Origin: an uncultured Brevibacterium sp. | Lineage (GTDB): Bacteria > Actinomycetota > Actinomycetes > Actinomycetales > Brevibacteriaceae | DNA: 6,299 nucleotides | Reading direction: 5' to 3' | NCBI GenBank assembly: GCA_902489185.1 | Contig: CABTZC010000129.1 | Location: forward strand, 1 to 6,299 | Shown here: positions 1-6,022 of the stretch, one piece after another | Layout of the letters: the number at the start of each line of letters is the position of its first letter | How positions within the stretch are numbered: the first letter of the stretch is position 1 | Translations under genes and position numbers: made by a program | Notes under the pieces: model-generated | Databases searched by the model: none | Told to the model about the DNA's origin: nothing | The model's input: the letters and a program-made list of their open reading frames with translations, nothing else

Positions 1-861
1 GAGAACCAGGTTTGGCATGTCGACTTCTGGCTTACGACCCCAAATGGACACGTTCACGATCACACCGCCTGGCTTAACAGCATCGATGAGCATGTCCAGA
101 ACAACAGGTACTGATGAGCATTCAAAGCCAACGTCTGCGCCCTTGCCGTCGGTAAGTTCCCTCACCTTTTCGGCAACGTCAACTTCGCGTGGGTCAAAGA
201 CTTCGTCAGCCACGCCAGTTGTGCGAGCCATTTCCTTGCGTGCTTCAGACAGTTCGGAAATGTAAACGGTGAGTCCAGAAGCCTTGAGAACACCAGCGGT
301 GAGAAGACCAATCGGTCCAGCTCCACCAACGATTGCGACATCGCCTTCGCTGGCACCCGAACGTACAAATGCGTGGTGACCCACGGAAAGGGGTTCGATA
401 AGAGCTGCTTCGTCCAGCGGGATGTCACCAACAGGGTGTACCCAGCGCTGCTCAACGACGATCTTCTCGGACAGGCCACCACCTCGGCCACCGAGTCCGA
501 TGAAGTTCATGTTTTCGGAAAGCTGGTAGCTGGAGCCTTCGCCGGTGTCGACGTCTTCGCCGATGATGTAAGGCTCAACGATGACGTTCTGGCCGACTTC
601 CAGGCCGGTGACGCCCTCACCGAGCGCCGTGATGGTGCCGGAGAATTCGTGGCCCAAAGTCACAGGGGCTTCTTCGCCGGAAATTGGGTGTGGCTTGCCC
701 TTAGGTGGAACGAAAATGGGGCCTTCGAGGTATTCGTGAAGGTCGGTTCCGCAAATTCCACACCAAGCAACGTCAATTGCAACGGTGCCAGGCTTGAGTT
801 CTGGTTCAGGGATGTCTTCAATACGAATATCTTTTTGGTCGTAGTAACGTGCGGCCTTCAT
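1..861 (-). CDS. bdhA: (R,R)-2,3-butanediol dehydrogenase, zinc-dependent MDR family (3' end beyond window)
   Basis: Medium-chain zinc alcohol dehydrogenase, expected to interconvert (R)-acetoin and (R,R)-2,3-butanediol with NAD(H) in the cytoplasm. The first 287 residues are present; the family is usually about 350, so some 60 C-terminal residues are missing at the window edge. The GroES-like domain has CGICGTDLHE (residues 34-43) with catalytic-zinc Cys37, then GHE at 70-72 (His71), and Glu156 in EPLSV. The Rossmann fold has GGAGPIG at 179-185, and acidic Glu203 at the end of the second strand favours NAD over NADP. There is no cysteine between residues 38 and 247, so the structural-zinc cysteine cluster of classical alcohol dehydrogenases is absent. 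The ATG at 861 is supported by a good ribosome binding site. A 247-bp gap separates it from the upstream patatin gene, so it probably has its own promoter. Family assignment is firm; exact substrate is inferred from the butanediol-dehydrogenase-like N-terminal half. Confidence 0.88.
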   Translation of the reverse strand, partial: MKAARYYDQKDIRIEDIPEPELKPGTVAIDVAWCGICGTDLHEYLEGPIFVPPKGKPHPISGEEAPVTLGHEFSGTITALGEGVTGLEVGQNVIVEPYIIGEDVDTGEGSSYQLSENMNFIGLGGRGGGLSEKIVVEQRWVHPVGDIPLDEAALIEPLSVGHHAFVRSGASEGDVAIVGGAGPIGLLTAGVLKASGLTVYISELSEARKEMARTTGVADEVFDPREVDVAEKVRELTDGKGADVGFECSSVPVVLDMLIDAVKPGGVIVNVSIWGRKPEVDMPNLVL

Positions 862-866
862 ATTCA

Positions 867-872
867 CTTCCT
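867..872 (-). promoter_or_regulatory. Ribosome binding site of the butanediol dehydrogenase gene
   Basis: The minus strand reads AGGAAG, five bases before the ATG at 861. This is a clear Shine-Dalgarno match. It differs from the patatin, OsmC and acyltransferase starts in this window, which look leaderless. Confidence 0.75.
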
Positions 873-900
873 AACGATGAATGAGTCCGACTTGCGGTGA

Positions 901-925
901 TGAACAGGGGTTATATCGCTGTTCA
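901..925 (-). promoter_or_regulatory. Candidate promoter -10 region framed by an inverted repeat (putative operator)
   Basis: Perfect 7-bp arms TGAACAG (901-907) and CTGTTCA (919-925) flank an 11-bp spacer. Read on the minus strand, the spacer holds TATAAC (positions 910-915), one mismatch from the TATAAT consensus. Initiation would fall near 903, giving a leader of about 42 nt before the dehydrogenase ATG. The -35 region near 933-939 is weak (ACTACA at 18-bp spacing). A dimeric protein on these arms would sit across the -10 box, which suggests repression or inducer-dependent control. The repeat is seen directly; the promoter and operator roles are inferred. Confidence 0.45.
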
Positions 926-978
926 CTTATGAGTGTAGTTGTGCAGGTGGAGCTGGATGAAGCCCTCAACTGCCAATC

Positions 979-990
979 TTCACACGTGAA
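979..990. repeat. Short inverted repeat TTCAC-AC-GTGAA upstream of the dehydrogenase promoter
   Basis: Two 5-bp perfect arms separated by two bases, about 65 bp upstream of the candidate -10 box. The size and symmetry fit a binding site for a dimeric helix-turn-helix regulator, and the distance would suit an activator or a second operator. No particular regulator can be named, and a 5-bp arm pair can arise by chance. Confidence 0.25.
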
Positions 991-1108
991 ATTTGATGTC
1001 TTGCTAAGTGATCGAATAAGACAAGTGTTCTTGCGAACGTGTCCGGCTCCACAGGCATGTTGTGGGTGGCGTCGCAGGCGGCCGAGGTGCGTCAGGGCTG
1101 GCGTGCGT

Positions 1109-2059
1109 TTAGTGGTCAGTGGACACGCCCAGGAAGTCCAGCCATGCGGGTAGTTCTTGGCGCGATTGCGTAAGCCCTGCTCGGTGTGCCGCCGCCAGCT
1201 TCGAAAGGCTCCGTTCCCCATTACCAATAGGCATACGTTCCGGCACGAACAGATAGGCCTTGCCTTGTTTTTCGAGCTCAAACAGTTCTTCACGCGTTTC
1301 GTTGTAGCGTTTCCACCGGGTCAGAAGCGCGTCAGCAATTGCAGGGTGACGCCGGAAGTAACGACGGTAGAACTCGCTAAACCTTTGAGGAGTTTTCTTG
1401 TACGAGCGTTCTTGCGTGAGGACAACAAAGAAACGTTCGAACCCGTCCGCGCGAGCCTGCGACAAAGCGATACCGCCGTCGGGACCCAACGCGCCATCCA
1501 CGTAGGTGCGACCGTCAATATGGGTTGGGGGCATGATCACCGGCATGGTTGAGGATGCGCGCACACGCACCATGAGGTCTCTCATGGTAGGGAAGTCGTC
1601 TTCGGTCCACACCTTCAGGTCACCCGATTCTGCGTCGAACGCGGGAATCCGGATACGCGTACCTGAGTTGGAAAACGTGTCCCAGTCGAAAGGCAACGCT
1701 TGGTGCGGCAGGCTCGTGTTCTCATAAATGTACTCAGCGTTAAAAAGTCCTTTGCCTGCCATCATGGTGCGCAGGTTGCCAAACTGAGGGTCGGCGGCAA
1801 AGTCCACAAAACAGCGCCGGGCACGAACAGGGTCCCGCGATACATAGTTGGCCGTGTTGCTGGCACCAGCGCTCACACCTGCCACCCAGTTGAAGTAGAT
1901 GCCCTGTTTGATGAGGGTGACAACGACCGCTGATGTCAACGCCGCTCGCATTCCGCCACCTTCAAAAATGAGGGCAGTGTCGTCAATCACGTGATACGGG
2001 GTGTTTGCGCGCGCCGAGGTGGTTGTACTTGGGGCAACTGCGTCAGGCTCAGGGCTCAT
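1109..2059 (-). CDS. Patatin-like phospholipase family protein (YjjU-like)
   Basis: Predicted serine-aspartate dyad acyl hydrolase of the patatin family, 316 residues, expected to release fatty acids from phospholipids or related esters. The oxyanion-hole motif GGGMRA is at residues 34-39, the nucleophile elbow GVSAG at 61-65 (Ser63), and the catalytic Asp188 in DGA at 188-190, so all catalytic elements are intact. The C-terminal third (about 210-316), with ERSYKKTP after the last core strand, resembles bacterial YjjU-type patatins rather than the multi-domain RssA or NTE forms. No signal peptide or membrane segment is evident, so it is probably cytosolic; residues 1-20 are rich in Ala, Ser, Thr and Pro and look disordered. 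The ATG at 2059 has no Shine-Dalgarno sequence but follows a TANNNT box by six bases, suggesting a leaderless mRNA. It diverges from the OsmC gene. The natural substrate cannot be told from sequence. Confidence 0.88.
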   Translation of the reverse strand: MSPEPDAVAPSTTTSARANTPYHVIDDTALIFEGGGMRAALTSAVVVTLIKQGIYFNWVAGVSAGASNTANYVSRDPVRARRCFVDFAADPQFGNLRTMMAGKGLFNAEYIYENTSLPHQALPFDWDTFSNSGTRIRIPAFDAESGDLKVWTEDDFPTMRDLMVRVRASSTMPVIMPPTHIDGRTYVDGALGPDGGIALSQARADGFERFFVVLTQERSYKKTPQRFSEFYRRYFRRHPAIADALLTRWKRYNETREELFELEKQGKAYLFVPERMPIGNGERSLSKLAAAHRAGLTQSRQELPAWLDFLGVSTDH

Positions 2060-2065
2060 GAGCCC
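2052..2065. repeat. 14-bp perfect palindrome over the patatin start codon
   Basis: GGGCTCATGAGCCC equals its own reverse complement, and the central CATG supplies the patatin ATG. It fills the bases between the patatin -10 box and the start codon, and overlaps where the -35 element of the divergent OsmC promoter would lie. If the patatin mRNA starts at the ATG, the palindrome is not transcribed as a complete hairpin and would act as DNA, for example as a repressor site. The symmetry is a fact; a role is conjecture. Confidence 0.4.
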
Positions 2066-2071
2066 ATGTTA
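2066..2071 (-). promoter_or_regulatory. -10 box for a leaderless patatin transcript
   Basis: The minus strand reads TAACAT, matching TANNNT, and ends six bases before the ATG at 2059. Transcription would start at or next to the start codon. No good -35 element is visible at 16-18 bp spacing, which would lie inside the start of the OsmC gene. The absence of a Shine-Dalgarno sequence agrees with this reading. Confidence 0.5.
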
Positions 2072-2077
2072 ACGATC

Positions 2078-2083
2078 TAGAGT
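2078..2083 (+). promoter_or_regulatory. -10 box for a leaderless OsmC transcript
   Basis: TAGAGT matches TANNNT and ends seven bases before the ATG at 2091, placing initiation at the start codon. The same seven bases contain GGAG, which could serve as a ribosome binding site only if transcription began further upstream, with a spacing of just three bases. The -35 region (about 2055-2060) is poor and overlaps the 14-bp palindrome. Confidence 0.45.
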
Positions 2084-2090
2084 GGAGAAC

Positions 2091-2537
2091 ATGACGAACA
2101 GCGAAGAACCCAAGCCTTTTGCCATCGAACTGTCGAGGACAGCCGAGAACCGATACGTCGCCACGAACGGAAAAGGCGGTCACATCGAATTTGGGCGAGG
2201 CGACGACCTCATGTCACCCGTCGAACTGTTACTGGCCGCGATCGCTGGCTGCTCATCGATCGACGTAGACACAGTGACGTCACGCCGTACCGAACCTGAA
2301 AACTTCACGGTTACAGCGCGTTCGGAGAAGGTCGTCGAAGACGGTGACGCTTCACGCCTAGGTCCCATTACCCTGAACTTCGACATTACGTTCCCGGATG
2401 ACGAAGCAGGGCAACGAGCGACCGGAATGATCGAACGGCTAGTGAAACTTTCGCACGACAAGTACTGCACGGTATCGCGCACCGTAGAGCACGGCACCCC
2501 AGTCACATTTGACGTCGCTTCAGGCGACGACGCGTGA
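2091..2537 (+). CDS. OsmC family protein (thiol-dependent peroxidase-like)
   Basis: OsmC/Ohr-superfamily protein of 148 residues, the usual family size. Members reduce organic or inorganic peroxides with a cysteine pair and act as homodimers in the cytoplasm. The motif SPVELLLAAIAGCSSID (residues 42-58) carries peroxidatic Cys54 near the start of the central helix, and KYCTVSRT (125-132) carries the second, resolving Cys126; Glu45 is also typical. It is closer to the general OsmC/YhfA-like group than to strict Ohr, but the subgroup cannot be fixed by eye. The ATG at 2091 is preferred over an in-frame GTG at 2082 because of the seven-base spacing to the TAGAGT box and because the family N-terminus is short. 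It diverges from the patatin gene and its stop lies one base from the stop of the converging acyltransferase gene. Confidence 0.88.
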   Translation: MTNSEEPKPFAIELSRTAENRYVATNGKGGHIEFGRGDDLMSPVELLLAAIAGCSSIDVDTVTSRRTEPENFTVTARSEKVVEDGDASRLGPITLNFDITFPDDEAGQRATGMIERLVKLSHDKYCTVSRTVEHGTPVTFDVASGDDA

Positions 2538-2538
2538 C

Positions 2539-3117
2539 TTAGACCTGAAATGCGTCTTCGTCTCTGAGGCGGGGCTCCACTTTGTGCTGAGGATAGAAAC
2601 CGGATTTGTCTGAGTAGAACTCACGAATCCGGTCCATGTCCGCTTGCACATCACCGGTGAGCACAACCGTGGGACCCAGGCCAGTTGTCATGGTGGTCCG
2701 GTCAACATATCCCAACACCAACGGCAGACCAGTCTCACGGGCAATCCGGTAAAAACCCGACTTCCAGTACGAATGTCCTTTGCGGGTCCCGTCGGGAGTA
2801 ATCACCAGACTCAGATTGTCACCACTGCGCAAGGTGTCAACGACCTCGGCGACCATTCCTGCCGGATGAGCCCGGTCCACGGGAATCCCACCCAGCTTGC
2901 GCATCACCGGGCCCTTCCACCCGGTGAACAGTTCCTGCTTGCCCATCCACCGCATGTGGATACCCAAACGCCACGCAATGCCTAACATGAGCACGAAATC
3001 CCAGTTCGACGTGTGCGGAGCACCAATGAGGATCGTGGGCTGTTGAGGTGCGGGGGCGGTGCGGAGCTTCCAACTGGAGAAGAACCAGAACACGCGGGCG
3101 ACAAGACGACGGATCAC
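2539..3117 (-). CDS. PlsC-like lysophospholipid/glycerol acyltransferase family protein
   Basis: Short bacterial member (192 residues) of the PlsC/LPLAT acyltransferase superfamily, which transfers acyl groups from acyl-CoA or acyl-ACP to lysophospholipids or similar alcohols at the inner face of the membrane. The catalytic HX4D motif is PHTSNWD with His35 and Asp40; block II is GGIPVDR at 76-82; block III is TPDGTR at 107-112; block IV is GLPLVLG at 130-136. Block III carries Asp109 where the family usually has Glu (PEGTR), a conservative change. The N-terminus (about 6-16) is hydrophobic and aromatic, suitable for membrane contact but not a full transmembrane helix. The start is GTG with no Shine-Dalgarno sequence, six bases after a TAGACT box. 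The GNAT gene ends 27 bp upstream. Genuine PlsC is longer (about 230-250 residues), so this is probably an accessory acyltransferase; substrate unknown. Confidence 0.85.
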   Translation of the reverse strand: MIRRLVARVFWFFSSWKLRTAPAPQQPTILIGAPHTSNWDFVLMLGIAWRLGIHMRWMGKQELFTGWKGPVMRKLGGIPVDRAHPAGMVAEVVDTLRSGDNLSLVITPDGTRKGHSYWKSGFYRIARETGLPLVLGYVDRTTMTTGLGPTVVLTGDVQADMDRIREFYSDKSGFYPQHKVEPRLRDEDAFQV

Positions 3118-3123
3118 GTTTGT

Positions 3124-3129
3124 AGTCTA
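3124..3129 (-). promoter_or_regulatory. -10 box for a leaderless acyltransferase transcript
   Basis: The minus strand reads TAGACT (TANNNT), six bases before the GTG at 3117. It lies in the 27-bp gap behind the GNAT stop, so the acyltransferase could be expressed on its own even if read-through from upstream occurs. The -35 side is weak. Confidence 0.4.
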
Positions 3130-3144
3130 TGAGGGTTGGCCCAC

Positions 3145-3876
3145 TCACACCCAGCGAGGTTCCTCGCGGCACTGCGCAAGGGACCGGATCTGCGTGCCGT
3201 CAGCGTTGAAGTTCGCGGGATCCAGCCACCGTTCAAACCCCGCGCGGACTGCGGGCCACTCTGCATCCGTGATGGCAAACCAGGCAGTGTCCCGGCTACG
3301 CCCCTTATACACAACGGCGTTGCGGAACGTGCCTTCGTAGGTGAAACCTAAACGTGCGGCGGCCCGGCGTGACACGCTGTGGAGGTCATCGCACTTCCAT
3401 TCGTATCTTCGGTAACCCAGGTCATCGAACACGTAACGCATGAGCAGGAACTGCGCTTCGGTTGCTGCGCGGGTGCGCTGGAGCAGGGGTGAAAACTGCA
3501 CAGTTCCCACCTCAATCACGCCGTTGTTGGGGTCCTGGCGCATGAGCGCCATGGTGCCCGCGGGTTGCTCCGCTGGCTGGTCCGCAGACGGTTTGAGGAG
3601 CACCACGTAGTGGCGTGGGTCGGTGCTGGCCTGGGCCTTGCGTGCCCAGGTGAGGTAGTCCGCCGAGGTGGCAAACGGCCCATCCTTCATGTACGTCCAC
3701 GCGCTGTCGTCGGGTGCCAGTGCGTAAGCGTTGAAGAGGTCGCTGGCGTGCTGGTCTGCCACCAGCGGAGCGAGCGTGCACGACTGGCCCTCCAGCGTCA
3801 CCGGTTGCGGCGGTTGCGCAGGGGTCCAGTGGGGGAGTGCCGGGCCGATCGGCTGGTCAAACTTGTTCAGTGTCAT
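3145..3876 (-). CDS. GNAT family N-acetyltransferase (RimJ/RimL type)
   Basis: Acetyl-CoA-dependent N-acetyltransferase of 243 residues in the Acetyltransf_3 (RimJ/RimL-like) group. Residues 1-30 form a proline-rich leader before the fold. The strand and acetyl-CoA pyrophosphate loop region is at about 121-141 (IEVGTVQFSP followed by LQRTRAATEA), and the C-terminal signature DLHSVSRRAAARLGFTYEG spans 164-182, with the usual N/H-S-x-x-AAxxLGF pattern and a following KGRSRDTAWFAITDAEWP segment typical of this group. Homologues act on protein N-termini, spermidine or small amines, so the substrate is open. The ATG at 3876 is preceded by a weak purine-rich AGAAGAGA (3881-3888); an alternative TAGAAG box with seven-base spacing is also possible. 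The 54-bp gap to the upstream HerA-like gene holds no visible terminator, so co-transcription is plausible. Confidence 0.85.
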   Translation of the reverse strand: MTLNKFDQPIGPALPHWTPAQPPQPVTLEGQSCTLAPLVADQHASDLFNAYALAPDDSAWTYMKDGPFATSADYLTWARKAQASTDPRHYVVLLKPSADQPAEQPAGTMALMRQDPNNGVIEVGTVQFSPLLQRTRAATEAQFLLMRYVFDDLGYRRYEWKCDDLHSVSRRAAARLGFTYEGTFRNAVVYKGRSRDTAWFAITDAEWPAVRAGFERWLDPANFNADGTQIRSLAQCREEPRWV

Positions 3877-3930
3877 CGGTTCTCTTCTAGTGAGGGGACT
3901 GGGAGGGCGTGTGCTGTCTAGGTTGCTACG

Positions 3931-5532
3931 TTACCTGCGACGGCGCCGGCGGCGTCCCGTCCCAAAGATTCCACGAGCAATCTCGCGGGCAGCTGTGCGC
4001 GTGAACGTGCGAACTTCGGACGATGACAGTACTGACTCAAGTAGCGACTTGTCTTGTCGCTTCGAAGACTGGGACGACTGTGACGACTCGTTCGATGTCC
4101 GAGGTGCTGGAATCCGCTGCTGTTGTTCCTCTGTGGAGCGGGCGTCAGAGTCAGCCGCGTTGTCCTTCGCCTGTTCGTCATCTTCAGCGCCTTCCTCCAA
4201 ACGCTGCGTGAGGATTTCGCGGGCAGATTCGCGGTCCAGGCGCTCGCCGTACGTGGCACTCAAGGGAGAATCCGCGACCATATGAGCAACGACCTCGGGC
4301 GGGGTGGGCCCCATCTTTGACGTGGGAGCAAACACCTTGGTGGGCGCAACGGGTGTGGGGGAGCCGTCAGGGTCCATGACCGTGACAATCGCTTCCCCCG
4401 TGCCCAGGCTGGTGAGCAACTCACCCAAGTCGAAATCCGTCACGGGGAACGTGGCGACCGTGTCTTTCAGCGCCTTGGCTTCTTTGGGGGTGTGCGCGCG
4501 TAACTGGTGCTGCACGCGCGAGCCCAGCTGCGCCAGGATTTCTTCCGGCACATCGGTGGGGCGCTGCGTGACGAAGAAAATGCCCACGCCCTTGGAACGA
4601 ATAAGGCGCACGGTTTGTGTCACAGACTCGATGAAAGCTTTCGACGCGCCCTGGAACAACAAGTGCGCTTCGTCGAAGAAGAACACGAGTTTAGGTTTCT
4701 CTGCGTCGCCCACCTCGGGGAGCTGCTCGAACAGTTCGGCCAGCAGCCACATGAGGAACGTCGAAAACAGTGCGGGCCGGTTCTGCACCGCGGGCAGTTC
4801 CAGCATCGAAACTACACCGGCGGGGCCCTCGGTGCGTAGTAGGTCGGAAATGTCGAATTCTGGTTCGCCAAAGAAGGCTTCCGCGCCTTGCGCCTCGAGG
4901 TTGGCAATGGATCGCAGAATCACCCCCGCCGAGGCCGTTGACACCCCACCGATGCTCTTCAGCTCCGCTTTTCCTTCCTCAGACGTGAGGAACATGAGCA
5001 CGGCTTTGAGGTCGCTTAAGTCCAGCAGGGCCAGGCCGTTGGAGTCGGCGTAGTGGAAGATCAGCCCCAGGACGGACTCCTGGGTTTCGTTGAGTCCCAG
5101 CACCTTGGCGAGGAGGAGCGGTCCAAAAGAGCTGACGGTTGCGCGCATCGGAATTCCGGTACCTTCGCCTCCCAGCGCGTAGAAGGTGACCGCCGAGGCG
5201 GCAGGCTCCCAGTCCTGTCCGTTTGCCTTGGTGCGGGCTAAGAGTTTTTCTGACGCTTGGCCTTCTGAGGCCATGCCGGAGAGGTCACCCTTGAGATCGG
5301 CAGCGAACACGGGGACTCCAGCGCGCGTGATCGCTTCTGTGAGCACCTGCAGAGTAACGGTCTTTCCCGTTCCAGTGGCGCCGGCGATCAGGCCATGGCG
5401 GTTGAGCATGCTTAAAGGAATGCGGACGCGTGCGTCGGTGACGGGTGTGTCACCGTCGAGGGCGGAGCCGAGTTCAATTGCTGGTTCAGAAAAGGAGTAT
5501 CCGTCGCGAATAGCATCAAGCGCTGAAGTCAT
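3931..5532 (-). CDS. HerA-like P-loop ATPase, DUF853 family
   Basis: Cytoplasmic ATPase of the HerA/FtsK superfamily, DUF853 branch (as in E. coli YjgR), 533 residues from the ATG at 5532. The N-terminal RHGLIAGATGTGKTVTLQ (45-62) contains the Walker A motif (51-58). Walker B is KLVFFFDEAHLLF (281-293), with Glu288 as probable catalytic base. FFVTQRPTDVPEEILAQLG (319-337) holds the sensor glutamine, and a conserved arginine-rich segment follows. From about 440 the chain becomes a charged, Ser/Gln-rich, probably disordered linker, then a conserved-looking helix (about 505-525) and a terminal GTG plus seven arginines. Family members form hexameric rings, but no cellular role is settled. A TTG at 5544 would add four residues; ATG is preferred, though neither has a clear Shine-Dalgarno sequence. 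No nuclease gene (NurA, SIR2, DUF4297) is adjacent, so a DNA-repair or defence pairing is not supported here. Confidence 0.87.
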   Translation of the reverse strand: MTSALDAIRDGYSFSEPAIELGSALDGDTPVTDARVRIPLSMLNRHGLIAGATGTGKTVTLQVLTEAITRAGVPVFAADLKGDLSGMASEGQASEKLLARTKANGQDWEPAASAVTFYALGGEGTGIPMRATVSSFGPLLLAKVLGLNETQESVLGLIFHYADSNGLALLDLSDLKAVLMFLTSEEGKAELKSIGGVSTASAGVILRSIANLEAQGAEAFFGEPEFDISDLLRTEGPAGVVSMLELPAVQNRPALFSTFLMWLLAELFEQLPEVGDAEKPKLVFFFDEAHLLFQGASKAFIESVTQTVRLIRSKGVGIFFVTQRPTDVPEEILAQLGSRVQHQLRAHTPKEAKALKDTVATFPVTDFDLGELLTSLGTGEAIVTVMDPDGSPTPVAPTKVFAPTSKMGPTPPEVVAHMVADSPLSATYGERLDRESAREILTQRLEEGAEDDEQAKDNAADSDARSTEEQQQRIPAPRTSNESSQSSQSSKRQDKSLLESVLSSSEVRTFTRTAAREIARGIFGTGRRRRRRR

Positions 5533-5571
5533 GTCTGTATTCAAGCACAGTCACGGGTACGCCGGTTGAGA

Positions 5572-6003
5572 TTATTCGGCCTGATGGGCTGGGTTCAGTC
5601 TTTCGATTGCCGACATCGGAGTGTCATAGGCGAGGACGTTGTACCCGTCATCTTCTCCGGGCCACAGGAACGTGTGATCGAAGCTGTCGGTGGCGAGGTC
5701 GTATCGGGCAATCCAGGTCTGCCAGTTGCCACGCTTGGGATCGGCAGTGAGCTCGCGTAGCCGCGCTATCAGCGCTTCGTTGAACGCCGGGTTGAGCGAG
5801 GACACCGTGGTGATCCGAGTCTCCTCACCGACAAACCGCCACGCCTGGTGCGCCGAATGCCCCTGTTCGTATGCGGTCACATCCATGAAACCGTCCCATG
5901 GTTTGCGTTGATTGAGTTTCCTGTCCACCCGCAGACACCTGCCGATGACTTCCAGGATCGAATCGGCGGAGTCGTAGTCGACCTCGATATCGGGTGTAGT
6001 CAT
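5572..6003 (-). CDS. Uncharacterised small protein, tandem paralog 1 (possible immunity-type protein)
   Basis: A 143-residue acidic soluble protein that I do not recognise as a characterised family. It has no signal peptide, membrane helix or obvious catalytic motif. It is rich in Trp and Asp, with a well-conserved C-terminal half containing LRELTADP (82-89), WQTW (94-97), FLWPGEDDGYNV (112-123) and YDTPMS (126-131). It is 71% identical over 77 residues, without gaps, to the gene just upstream. The ATG at 6003 is set by a strong GGAGGAA ribosome binding site five bases away. The genes are 19 bp apart and surely co-transcribed; the HerA-like gene follows after 39 bp. Size, tandem duplication and the pattern LREL-x(n)-G-x-W loosely recall YezG/DUF600-like immunity proteins, but this is a hunch from pattern. 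Coding status is secure because of the conserved frame in both copies. Confidence 0.8.
   Translation of the reverse strand: MTTPDIEVDYDSADSILEVIGRCLRVDRKLNQRKPWDGFMDVTAYEQGHSAHQAWRFVGEETRITTVSSLNPAFNEALIARLRELTADPKRGNWQTWIARYDLATDSFDHTFLWPGEDDGYNVLAYDTPMSAIERLNPAHQAE
5575..5805 (-). repeat. Direct repeat unit A (coding, tandem gene duplication)
   Basis: The 77 codons before the stop of paralog 1 align in frame and without gaps to positions 6068-6298, offset by 493 bp. A 19-bp exact match within both copies (CGACATCGGAGTGTCATAG on the plus strand) shows similarity at DNA as well as protein level. Confidence 0.75.
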
Positions 6004-6008
6004 TGCGC

Positions 6009-6015
6009 TTCCTCC
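6009..6015 (-). promoter_or_regulatory. Strong ribosome binding site of tandem paralog 1
   Basis: The minus strand reads GGAGGAA, five bases before the ATG at 6003, in the 19-bp gap after the upstream paralog's stop. It is the best Shine-Dalgarno match in the window and indicates leadered, operon-style translation. Confidence 0.8.
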
Positions 6016-6022
6016 AATGTCG

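Noticed and set aside
373..900. 175-codon plus-strand open frame
   Set aside because: It lies antisense to the butanediol dehydrogenase gene, whose catalytic motifs are unmistakable, and its translation resembles no protein; it is a shadow frame.
1049..1065. Hairpin CCACA-N7-TGTGG downstream of the patatin stop as a terminator
   Set aside because: The stem is only five base pairs and is not followed by a T-run on the minus strand, so an intrinsic terminator is not supported.
871..1293. 140-codon minus-strand frame spanning the intergenic region and the patatin 3' end
   Set aside because: It overlaps the true patatin frame, is full of Arg, Cys and Ser as out-of-frame reads are, and has no ribosome binding site. 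A 90-codon plus frame (881-1153) fails for the same reasons.
4304..5053. 249-codon plus-strand open frame
   Set aside because: It is antisense to the Walker A to Walker B core of the HerA-like ATPase, is Ser/Arg-rich and lacks any recognisable domain.
3931..5532. HerA-based anti-phage defence system
   Set aside because: The protein belongs to the DUF853 branch and no SIR2, DUF4297, NurA or other effector nuclease is next to it, so there is no defence pairing to report.
5533..5544. TTG start at 5544 for the HerA-like gene
   Set aside because: It adds only four residues, uses a rarer start codon and has no ribosome binding site, whereas an ATG lies just downstream. The choice remains uncertain.
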